Assembly (NCBI GenBank): GCA_045656625.1
Contig: JAZORL010000140.1
Location: forward strand, 1-13,520
Reading direction: 5' to 3'
From: Scatosoma sp045656625
GTDB lineage: Bacteria; Bacillota; Clostridia; Christensenellales; Borkfalkiaceae
DNA length: 13,520 bases
Below the pieces are notes generated by a model. That model saw only the letters and a program-made list of their open reading frames with translations. It was not told the origin of the DNA and made no database searches. Both the position numbers and the translations under genes were made by a program. How positions within the stretch are numbered: the stretch's first letter is position 1; each line of letters opens with the position of its first letter. Shown here one piece after another: positions 6,737 to 12,720 of this stretch.

Positions 6737-7018
6737 ATGTTGAAAACCTTGCAAAGAAGATATTATCAAGTGAAAGAGGGGCAAACGCTCGAAGAAATTG
6801 CGGACTATTTTTCGGTATCGCCGCGTGTTTTGGCGCATGAAAATTCTCTAAAATCGCCGCCGACAGCTGGTAAAATTTTATGGATACCCGAGGAGCGTGG
6901 GAATGCGTATACGGTAAAAGAGGGGGATACGCCTGCGCTGCTTTGCGGTAGCGAAGAAGCTTTTGCGCAAAAAAACGGCGCAGGGATTTTTTATTTGGGC
7001 ATGCGTGTGATTTTATAA
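6737..7018 (+). CDS. Small protein with two LysM domains
   Basis: The 93-residue protein consists almost entirely of two LysM modules, which bind N-acetylglucosamine-containing glycans such as peptidoglycan. The first (about 9-51) contains YYQVKEGQTLEEIADYFSV and ends in ILWIP. The second (about 58-93) starts YTVKEGDT and ends GMRVIL. It has no signal peptide or membrane segment, like several LysM proteins that act on the spore from within the mother cell. The frame stays open far upstream, but that part overlaps the divergent flippase gene on the other strand; the LysM homology begins just after the ATG at 6737, so I start there. There is no Shine-Dalgarno before this ATG. A sigma-E-like promoter ends seven bases upstream. 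A role in spore cortex or coat attachment is inferred from the context. Confidence 0.75.
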   Translation: MLKTLQRRYYQVKEGQTLEEIADYFSVSPRVLAHENSLKSPPTAGKILWIPEERGNAYTVKEGDTPALLCGSEEAFAQKNGAGIFYLGMRVIL

Positions 7019-7021
7019 TGG

Positions 7022-7050
7022 AACAAAAAAGGGAAGGGGCGCATAGAATG
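7022..7050 (+). promoter_or_regulatory. Sigma-K-like promoter before the 217-residue protein gene
   Basis: AACA (7022-7025) fits the sigma-K -35 pattern mACm. Exactly 16 bases later, CATAGAATG (7042-7050) fits CATAnnnTA except for the last base. The predicted start near 7057 would give a leader of about 70 bases. The motif is short and degenerate, so a chance match is possible. Confidence 0.4.
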
Positions 7051-7075
7051 CAGTAAGTAATGATTACGCGAACAA

Positions 7076-7104
7076 CCGAAAAACGGGCAAAACCGCCTTT
7101 TCGG
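7076..7104 (+). other. Imperfect hairpin between the LysM gene and the next gene
   Basis: CCGAAAA (7076-7082) pairs with TTTTCGG (7098-7104), and CGG (7084-7086) with CCG (7093-7095), around a GCAAAA loop, with a small internal mismatch. It has no good T tract. It may be a weak terminator of the LysM transcript or a structure in the leader of the downstream gene. Confidence 0.4.
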
Positions 7105-7117
7105 ATTTATTCGTAAC

Positions 7118-7124
7118 AGGAGGT
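7118..7124 (+). promoter_or_regulatory. Strong ribosome binding site of the 217-residue protein gene
   Basis: AGGAGGT lies five bases before the ATG at 7130. It is the closest match to the anti-Shine-Dalgarno in the window, suggesting high translation, and it fixes the start. Confidence 0.85.
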
Positions 7125-7129
7125 AAATT

Positions 7130-7783
7130 ATGTCCTTTTATTCCAATTTTCAATCGGATAAATGCCCTGGCGCAATCACGGGCAATCCGATGAACGGCAT
7201 TACGGAAAAGGTGTGCGTGCAGGTGGAAAAAATCTTCGATGCGGCAATCAAGCAAAGTCAAATCGAAAATTATACCCTTACACTCACCGACCTGGATCCT
7301 GCCAATCCTACATATCCTTTAACTTTTGTTTCCGCACGCTCTATCACGAGTGATGCGACGGTGTCGAACTTGAATATTGATCGTCAAGCGGATAAACGCT
7401 GCGCTCGTGTACAAGCGACGGTATCCATTCCCGTAGAGGTGTTGTATACGGACGCAAACGGTGTGGATGGTAGCGCAACGGCGAACGTTTCTATTCCCGT
7501 TGACGTGCTTCTTTACGTACCTGCCCCTTCCATTATCCCCTTTACGCTTCGTGCGGTGGTGAGTGTGGTCGCGCCTGACGGTACGTACGATCCCACCTCG
7601 CAGGGCTTTATCGCAAGCCTTTGCGCAACGGTGATTTTGAAGATCGCTATGCCTGTGGAAATCCTTATTCCTTCCTATGGTTATTGTGCGCTTCCGCCTG
7701 CGCAGGAATACTCGCAAGAGGTGTGCGCTGGGTTCTTTGAATTGCCCTTGTATCCGCAATCGAGAAATTGTCCTTGTAAATAA
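7130..7783 (+). CDS. Conserved-looking protein of unknown function, possible spore coat protein
   Basis: I do not recognise a named family with confidence. The 217-residue product has no signal peptide and no membrane segment. It has eight cysteines (about 12, 29, 91, 165, 186, 199, 214 and 216) and ends in C-P-C-K. The N-terminal part contains GNPMNGITEKVCVQVEKIFD, which recalls a type of Clostridia hypothetical protein I have seen described only vaguely. Three short strand-like repeats stand out: VSIPVEVLY (98-106), VSIPVDVLL (120-128) and KIAMPVEIL (171-179). They suggest a beta-rich fold, possibly related to SPOCS-type coat assembly domains, but this is a weak resemblance. It has the best ribosome binding site of the window, a sigma-K-like promoter and its own terminator. 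These fit an abundant late spore protein. A non-spore role is equally open. Confidence 0.8.
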   Translation: MSFYSNFQSDKCPGAITGNPMNGITEKVCVQVEKIFDAAIKQSQIENYTLTLTDLDPANPTYPLTFVSARSITSDATVSNLNIDRQADKRCARVQATVSIPVEVLYTDANGVDGSATANVSIPVDVLLYVPAPSIIPFTLRAVVSVVAPDGTYDPTSQGFIASLCATVILKIAMPVEILIPSYGYCALPPAQEYSQEVCAGFFELPLYPQSRNCPCK

Positions 7784-7791
7784 AGTGAAGG

Positions 7792-7814
7792 CGACGGCGA
7801 AAGCCGTCGTTTTT
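7792..7814 (+). terminator. Rho-independent terminator after the 217-residue protein gene
   Basis: The 7-bp stem CGACGGC (7792-7798) / GCCGTCG (7803-7809) closes on a GAAA tetraloop and is followed directly by five T residues (7810-7814). It starts eight bases after the stop codon. Confidence 0.9.
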
Positions 7815-7826
7815 GCGTAGAAAGCC

Positions 7827-7855
7827 TTGACAAAACTAAGGAAAAGGGCTATAAT
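7827..7855 (+). promoter_or_regulatory. Perfect-consensus sigma-A promoter of the phosphoesterase gene
   Basis: TTGACA (7827-7832), a 17-base spacer and TATAAT (7850-7855) match the sigma-A consensus at all twelve positions and in spacing. The normal start distance places +1 at or within a base or two of the ATG at 7862. Confidence 0.93.
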
Positions 7856-7861
7856 ATTTAT

Positions 7862-8557
7862 ATGAATATTTATGCTATTAGCGATTTGCATTTATCCAAT
7901 ACCGCCGACAAGCCGATGGATATTTTCGGCGGCAACTGGGAAGGGCATTTCGAAAAAATTAAATCGGATTGGTTGGAAAAGGTTTCCCAAGAGGATATCG
8001 TGCTGATTTCAGGGGATATTAGCTGGGCGATGAAGCTTTCCGACGCGCTCGTGGATTTGCGAACGCTTGCCGACCTGCCGGGGAAGAAAATTTTTATCCG
8101 TGGCAACCACGATTATTGGTGGAACGGTATCACCAAGCTCCGCGACAGTGCGCCCAACGATAGCTTTTATTTCTTGCAAACGGACGCAATCAAGCTTGGC
8201 GATTTCGTGATAGCAGGCTCACGCGGGTGGACTTGTCCTGGAAGTGCCGATTATACCGAGCAGGATGAAAAGCTCTATAAACGAGAGGCAGAGCGTTTTA
8301 GATTGGCGTTAAACGAGGCGGAAAAATTGCGGGAAGAGGGGGATAAATTGATTGTCTTGACCCATTTCCCCCCATTTGGAATGAAACAGGAAAGCACGCT
8401 TTTCACCACGCTTTTCGAGGAAAGGAAGGTGGATAAAGCGGTGTTTGGACATATCCACGGCGCAGCGTACTGTCCGTTTAAAAGCGAGAGGGGAGGCGTG
8501 GAGTATATTCTCGCCTCGTGCGACAAAGTTGGGTTCAAGCTAATAAAAATCTACTGA
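7862..8557 (+). CDS. Calcineurin-like metallophosphoesterase
   Basis: This is a predicted cytosolic two-metal phosphohydrolase of the calcineurin superfamily, resembling the small bacterial group COG1768; its substrate is unknown. The 231-residue protein shows all metal-site motifs in order: SDLHL (Asp8, His10), GDISW (Asp52), GNHDYWW (Asn82, His83), THFPP (His168) and GHIHG (His197, His199). The first motif lies so close to the N-terminus that no later start is possible. The ATG at 7862 has no Shine-Dalgarno and follows a perfect TATAAT by six bases, which points to a leaderless message. The gene is flanked by its own promoter and a downstream hairpin, so it appears to be transcribed alone, just before the pyr operon. 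Confidence 0.93.
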   Translation: MNIYAISDLHLSNTADKPMDIFGGNWEGHFEKIKSDWLEKVSQEDIVLISGDISWAMKLSDALVDLRTLADLPGKKIFIRGNHDYWWNGITKLRDSAPNDSFYFLQTDAIKLGDFVIAGSRGWTCPGSADYTEQDEKLYKREAERFRLALNEAEKLREEGDKLIVLTHFPPFGMKQESTLFTTLFEERKVDKAVFGHIHGAAYCPFKSERGGVEYILASCDKVGFKLIKIY

Positions 8558-8567
8558 TTTTTAATAA

Positions 8568-8608
8568 AAAGGGTTCAAAAGCAAAAAAAACTTGCTTTTG
8601 AACCCTTT
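8568..8608. terminator. Long hairpin between the phosphoesterase gene and the pyr promoter
   Basis: A perfect 17-bp stem (8568-8584 with 8592-8608) has a seven-base loop and begins about ten bases after the phosphoesterase stop. On the plus strand only TTT follows the GC-rich part before ACAACG. On the minus strand the stem runs into six T residues and ATT, so the better terminator signal faces leftward. Its right arm touches the pyr -35. Confidence 0.7.
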
Positions 8609-8634
8609 ACAACGTTAAAAAAAAGTGGTATAAT
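8606..8634 (+). promoter_or_regulatory. Sigma-A promoter of the pyr operon
   Basis: TTTACA (8606-8611, one mismatch) is followed after 17 bases by TATAAT (8629-8634), preceded by TGG as an extended -10. Transcription should start at the A near 8641, giving a leader of about 95 bases before pyrB. Confidence 0.88.
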
Positions 8635-8640
8635 TACAAT

Positions 8641-8735
8641 AGCGGATTTTAGGGCGAAATTTGCAAAATTGGGGCAAAATTGACCTTGAAAAAGTCCGCA
8701 AAACCGCAAAAAAGCGAACGAAAAAGGAGTAGGGT
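8641..8735 (+). other. Leader of the pyr operon with a closing stem and repeats
   Basis: The leader begins with GCGGATTTT (8642-8650), which can pair with AAAA-G-TCCGC (8690-8699) with one bulged G. Within this loop the octamer GCRAAATT occurs three times, at 8654, 8663 and 8674. GGAG (8726-8729) serves pyrB. I see no terminator/antiterminator pair and no recognisable PyrR-binding element, so regulation by PyrR attenuation is not supported here. Confidence 0.45.
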
Positions 8736-9659
8736 ATGCTCAAAAGAAAAGATTTGTTGGGGCTCATCGACGTATCTGCGTCCGAGATCACGGAAATTCT
8801 CGATCTTGCGCAGGAATTCAAAAACCGTATTAAACGCGGCGAAAAGAAAATGCGCTATTTAGACGGCAAGACGGTGACCATTCTCTTCTATGAAAACAGC
8901 ACGAGAACAAGGACAAGCTTCGAGCAAGCGGCAAAATATCTCGGCGCGACGGCAATCAATATTGCGGCAAGCAGTTCTTCCGTTGCGAAAGGGGAAACGC
9001 TGATTGATACGGGCAAAACACTTGACGCACAGCGCAACGAGTTTATCGTGATTCGCCATCAAATGGGCGGCGCGCCTCACCTTCTTGCTAAGACGGTGAA
9101 AGCGAGTGTACTCAACGCCGGTGACGGCGTGAACGAGCACCCCACGCAAGCCCTTCTCGATATGCTCACGATGCGTGAGGTCTTTGGGTCGCTCAAAGGC
9201 TTAAAGGTAGCGATATTAGGGGATATCAAGCATTCGCGAGTAGCGAAATCGAACCTGTTCGGCTTGAAAACCATGGGAGCGGAAGTATCGATGTTCGCAC
9301 CTGAAACGCTCATTCCCGTCGGAATCGATCGGCTTGGCGCAAAGCTTTGCAAATCCCGTGAAGAGGCGTTGGACGGCGCGGACGTTGTCATGGGTTTGCG
9401 CATTCAGCTTGAACGTCAGCAGGCTGGGAATTTCCCTTCGCTTGGCGAGTATGCGGCGAACTACGGCGTAGACGAAAGGATTTTGGAGTGTGCAAAGCCG
9501 AATGCAATTATCCTGCACCCGGGTCCTGTAAACCGTGGCGTAGAGCTGTCGAGCGGCGTAATCGATCACGAAAGAAGCCATATTGAAGACCAAGTCCTTT
9601 CGGGGGTAGCGGTGAGAATGGCGGCGCTGTGTCTTTTGAACGACGCAAACAAGGCGTAA
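8736..9659 (+). CDS. pyrB: Aspartate carbamoyltransferase catalytic subunit
   Basis: The enzyme condenses carbamoyl phosphate with aspartate, the first committed step of pyrimidine synthesis in the cytosol. The 307-residue length is normal for the catalytic chain. Motifs are intact: STRTRTSFE (55-63) binds carbamoyl phosphate, SVAKGET (82-88) supplies the mobile-loop Lys, RHQ follows (107-109), then GDGVNEHPTQ (129-138), HSRVAKSN (166-173), RIQLERQ (222-228) with the aspartate-binding Arg, and HPGPVNRG (261-268). These separate it from ornithine carbamoyltransferase. GGAG stands six bases before the ATG. It is the first gene of the operon. No pyrI regulatory-chain gene follows, so the enzyme is probably a free trimer as in Bacillus unless pyrI lies elsewhere. 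Confidence 0.97.
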   Translation: MLKRKDLLGLIDVSASEITEILDLAQEFKNRIKRGEKKMRYLDGKTVTILFYENSTRTRTSFEQAAKYLGATAINIAASSSSVAKGETLIDTGKTLDAQRNEFIVIRHQMGGAPHLLAKTVKASVLNAGDGVNEHPTQALLDMLTMREVFGSLKGLKVAILGDIKHSRVAKSNLFGLKTMGAEVSMFAPETLIPVGIDRLGAKLCKSREEALDGADVVMGLRIQLERQQAGNFPSLGEYAANYGVDERILECAKPNAIILHPGPVNRGVELSSGVIDHERSHIEDQVLSGVAVRMAALCLLNDANKA

Positions 9660-9671
9660 AGGAGTGAAGAT

Positions 9672-10934
9672 ATGATTATTAGAAACGGCAACGTGGTTTT
9701 GAAAAACTCCGTAGAAAAAAAGGATATTCTCGTAGAGAACGGCCGCATTACGAAGATTGCGGATTGTATCCCTGCGAACGGTACGCAGGAAATCGATGCG
9801 AGCGGAAAACACGTTTTTCCCGGCCTTATCGATATGCACGTGCATTTGCGTGAACCGGGTTTTGAGAAAAAGGAAGACATTGAAAGCGGTTCTAAGGCGG
9901 CGGTAAAGGGCGGTTTTACGCAGATTTGCTGTATGCCGAATACGAACCCTGTCACGGATAATAAGGTGGTTGTCACCTATATTAAAGCGAGAGCAAAGGA
10001 AGTCAACCTTTGTAAAATTCATCCCATCGGCGCGATCACGAAAGGCTCGAAGGGGGAAGAAATGGCGGCGATTGCAGGCATGAAAAAAGCCGGTGCTGTG
10101 GCAATCTCCGACGACGGCGTAGCGGTAAAAAACGCTCGTCTTATGCGTCTTGCGATGGAGTATGCTAAGGGCTTTGATATCACCTGCCTTTGCCATTGCG
10201 AAGATAAGGATCTTGTAGACGGCGGCGTGGTACACGAAGGTTTTAGCTCGACTTTAGTCGGGCTGCGCGGTATCCCCCGTGCGGCGGAAGACGTGATCAT
10301 CGCGCGGGAAATTTCCCTTGCGGAAACCTTGAATACGTCCGTGCATATTTGCCACGTTTCGACGTACAGCGGCGTGAGAATGATCCGCAGCGCAAAGCAA
10401 GCAGGTGTGAAGGTCACAGCGGAGACCTGCCCCCACTATTTTGCTGCGACGGACGAGATTATCCGCACCTATGATACGAATACGAAGGTCAATCCGCCCA
10501 TTCGTGAAGAGATTGATAAGCAAGCGATTTTGGAAGGCTTGAAGGACGGTACGCTCGATTGTATCGACACCGACCACGCGCCTCATCACGCGGACGATAA
10601 GAACGTCGAATATTATCAAGCGGCGTTTGGGATTAGCGGCATTGAAACGTCGTTTGGGTTTGCGATTACCTACCTTTACAAGGCAGGCGTGCTCACCTTG
10701 AACGAAATTGCGGATAGAATGTCTGCTGCGCCTGCGAGAATTTTGAAGCTTGACGGCGGCGAAATCAAGGAAGGCGGTGTAGCCGATCTTATGATTGCGG
10801 ACTTGGACGAAAAGTGGACGGTAGAGCCTGAAAAGTTTGTCAGCAAGGGCAAGAACAGCCCGTTCGGCGGCTACGTTTTGGACGGCGTAGTGAAGTATAC
10901 GATCGTCGATGGCGAAATTAAGTATCAAGCGTAA
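9672..10934 (+). CDS. pyrC: Dihydroorotase, class I
   Basis: The enzyme cyclises carbamoyl aspartate to dihydroorotate. The 420 residues and motif set match the class I zinc enzymes of Gram-positive bacteria: HVHLREPG (56-63) with two metal His residues, the substrate-contacting MPNTNP (88-93), SDDGVAV (146-152) with the metal Asp region, CHCED (174-178, His175), HICHVST (225-231, His228) and DTDHAPH (299-305) with catalytic Asp301. No carboxylated Lys is needed in this class, and the Asp-containing SDDG motif fits that. AGGAG lies a short distance before the ATG, and only 12 bases separate it from pyrB, so the two are co-transcribed and perhaps translationally linked. Confidence 0.97.
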   Translation: MIIRNGNVVLKNSVEKKDILVENGRITKIADCIPANGTQEIDASGKHVFPGLIDMHVHLREPGFEKKEDIESGSKAAVKGGFTQICCMPNTNPVTDNKVVVTYIKARAKEVNLCKIHPIGAITKGSKGEEMAAIAGMKKAGAVAISDDGVAVKNARLMRLAMEYAKGFDITCLCHCEDKDLVDGGVVHEGFSSTLVGLRGIPRAAEDVIIAREISLAETLNTSVHICHVSTYSGVRMIRSAKQAGVKVTAETCPHYFAATDEIIRTYDTNTKVNPPIREEIDKQAILEGLKDGTLDCIDTDHAPHHADDKNVEYYQAAFGISGIETSFGFAITYLYKAGVLTLNEIADRMSAAPARILKLDGGEIKEGGVADLMIADLDEKWTVEPEKFVSKGKNSPFGGYVLDGVVKYTIVDGEIKYQA

Positions 10935-10948
10935 AAAGGAGTAAAAAT

Positions 10949-11857
10949 ATGATCACCGATAAACTCATTGACGGCATTATTGCTATGCAAAACCCCACTT
11001 GCGTGGGGTTGGATACCTTGTTTGACTATCTTCCCGACGAGATGAAGTCAGGCGCAAAAACCTTCGACGACGTAGCGGAAAGAGTGCTCGAATTTAACAA
11101 GAAAATCATCGATAGCGTGTACGATATCGTACCGTCCGTGAAGGTGCAAATTGCGTACTATGAAATGTACGGTACGGCAGGCATGAAGGCGTATTACGAA
11201 ACGCTCAAATATGCGGCGGATAAAGGGCTTGTGGTAATTGCGGACGCAAAGCGTAACGATATTGGTTCTACGGCGTCCTGCTATGCAAAGGCGTTCCTTG
11301 GCGAAACGCAGGTCAATGAAAATTTGATTAAGGCTTTCCCGTCCGACTACGTGACGGTGAACGGCTATCTTGGCTCGGACGGTATCGTGCCTTTCGTGGA
11401 ACAATGCGAAAAGAACGATAAAGGGATTTTCGTTTTGGTCAAGACGTCCAACCCCTCGGGCGCGGAAATTCAAAATATGGTTTTGGAAAATGGCGTACCC
11501 ATGTACGAGTACGTAGGCGGTTTGGTAGAAAAATGGGGAGAAAGCACGATCGGAAAATACGGCTATTCGGCAGTTGGCGCGGTAGTCGGTGCGACCCATC
11601 CTACGGAAGCGGCAAGACTGCGTGAAACAATGCAGCATACCTTCTTCTTGATCCCTGGCTATGGTGCGCAAGGGGGGAATGCGGAAATGCTGAAAAGCTG
11701 TTTTGGTAAGAACGGCTTGGGCGGCGTTGTCAATAATTCGCGCGGTATTTTGTGTGCGTACAAGAAAAACGGCGGCACTTACTACGATGCGGCGCGTGCG
11801 GCGTGCGTAGCAATGCAAAAAGACCTTTCGAGCGTAATTGGGAAAATGCAAGGCTGA
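10949..11857 (+). CDS. pyrF: Orotidine 5'-phosphate decarboxylase, subfamily 2
   Basis: The enzyme decarboxylates OMP to UMP, the last step of the pathway. The 302-residue length and the opening CVGLDTLFDYLPDE fit the longer subfamily 2 (mycobacterial/clostridial type) rather than the 240-residue Bacillus type. The catalytic D-x-K-x-x-D motif is DAKRND (99-104; Asp99, Lys101, Asp104). TSNPSGAE and the glycine-rich GYGAQGG near the C-terminus belong to the phosphate-binding side. AGGAG precedes the ATG, and 14 bases separate it from pyrC. OMP must be supplied by orotate phosphoribosyltransferase (pyrE), which is not in this window. Confidence 0.95.
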   Translation: MITDKLIDGIIAMQNPTCVGLDTLFDYLPDEMKSGAKTFDDVAERVLEFNKKIIDSVYDIVPSVKVQIAYYEMYGTAGMKAYYETLKYAADKGLVVIADAKRNDIGSTASCYAKAFLGETQVNENLIKAFPSDYVTVNGYLGSDGIVPFVEQCEKNDKGIFVLVKTSNPSGAEIQNMVLENGVPMYEYVGGLVEKWGESTIGKYGYSAVGAVVGATHPTEAARLRETMQHTFFLIPGYGAQGGNAEMLKSCFGKNGLGGVVNNSRGILCAYKKNGGTYYDAARAACVAMQKDLSSVIGKMQG

Positions 11858-11912
11858 TTGGGCCGTTAAAAGTGCGAATATTAGGCGATGATACCCTTAA
11901 AGGAGTGAGCTT

Positions 11913-12668
11913 ATGAAAGATTATATTGCGACGATTGTCAAAAACGAAAAAATTGCAGAGAACATCTACGCGGTGACGTTTGCGCTTGACGAAGATATTG
12001 CGGTTCGCTGCGGTCAGTTTGGGAATATTTCCGTCGGTGGCACCCATCTTTTGCGCCGCCCGATTGCCATTTGCAAGGTGGAAAATCGGGAAGTGACCTT
12101 TTGCTATCAAATCAAGGGCGAGGGTACGCAAAAGCTTAAAACGATGGGGGCAGGTACGAAATTAAACGTATTAATGCCGCTTGGGAATGGTTTCTACGTC
12201 GAAGACGACGAAAAGAAGATTGCGCTTGTCGGCGGCGGCGTGGGCGTATTTCCGCTTATCTCTGTTTTGCGGCAGTATTACGGCGAGAAAATTATTTCCG
12301 CATATATCGGTTATCGCAATAAAGACGCCGTTTGCGGCGTGGAAGAATTTCAAAGAGCGACTCGTTTCGTCGGCGTGACGGACGATGGCAGCTACGGCGA
12401 GAAAATGAACGCCGTGCAAGCGTTTGCGTTGGATTTGGAAAAGGGAAACCGCCCCGACGTCGTGCTTGCGTGCGGCCCTACGCCGATGCTCCGCGCGCTC
12501 AAAGAAGTGGTGGAAAAGGAAGGCTTGAAATGCTACGTTTCCTTGGAAGAGAGAATGGGCTGCGGTATCGGTGCTTGCCTTGTTTGCGTATGTGAAACGA
12601 CGAACGGTAAGCACGCAAGGGTATGTAAAGACGGTCCCGTTTTCGATGCGAAGGAAGTAGTTTTATAA
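11913..12668 (+). CDS. pyrK: Dihydroorotate dehydrogenase electron transfer subunit
   Basis: PyrK is the FAD and 2Fe-2S subunit that passes electrons from dihydroorotate, oxidised by PyrD, to NAD. The 251 residues show the ferredoxin-reductase layout. A flavin-binding beta-barrel has RRPIAIC (48-54), the NAD domain has GGGVGVFPL (107-115) and ACGPTPML (186-193), and the C-terminal cluster ligands are Cys217, Cys222, Cys225 and Cys238 (C-x4-C-x2-C-x12-C). GGAG precedes the ATG. A 55-base gap after pyrF holds no visible gene or terminator. PyrK next to pyrD marks the NAD-linked type 1B dehydrogenase, suited to anaerobes because it does not need quinones. Confidence 0.96.
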   Translation: MKDYIATIVKNEKIAENIYAVTFALDEDIAVRCGQFGNISVGGTHLLRRPIAICKVENREVTFCYQIKGEGTQKLKTMGAGTKLNVLMPLGNGFYVEDDEKKIALVGGGVGVFPLISVLRQYYGEKIISAYIGYRNKDAVCGVEEFQRATRFVGVTDDGSYGEKMNAVQAFALDLEKGNRPDVVLACGPTPMLRALKEVVEKEGLKCYVSLEERMGCGIGACLVCVCETTNGKHARVCKDGPVFDAKEVVL

Positions 12669-12690
12669 GCGGTTAATCCCCTTTAATAGA

Positions 12691-12706
12691 TGCGAGAAAG
12701 CTCGCA
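12691..12706 (+). other. Small hairpin just before the pyrD ribosome binding site
   Basis: TGCGAG (12691-12696) pairs with CTCGCA (12701-12706) around an AAAG loop. It abuts the pyrD site AAGG and lacks a T tract, so it is not a terminator. It might affect pyrD translation, or may be chance. Confidence 0.4.
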
Positions 12707-12720
12707 AAGGAAAGAAAATT

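Noticed and set aside
8558..8735. A PyrR-type attenuator before pyrB
   Set aside because: The only strong hairpin lies upstream of the predicted transcript start, and no PyrR-binding consensus or leader terminator was found downstream of it.
9216..10235. Long open frame of 339 codons on the minus strand opposite pyrB and pyrC
   Set aside because: It is antisense to two clear enzymes, spans their junction, has a composition rich in Arg, His and Phe and shows no recognisable motif. It is a by-product of codon bias on the coding strand.
11048..11851. Open frame of 267 codons on the minus strand opposite pyrF
   Set aside because: It lies entirely within pyrF on the other strand and has no family motif.
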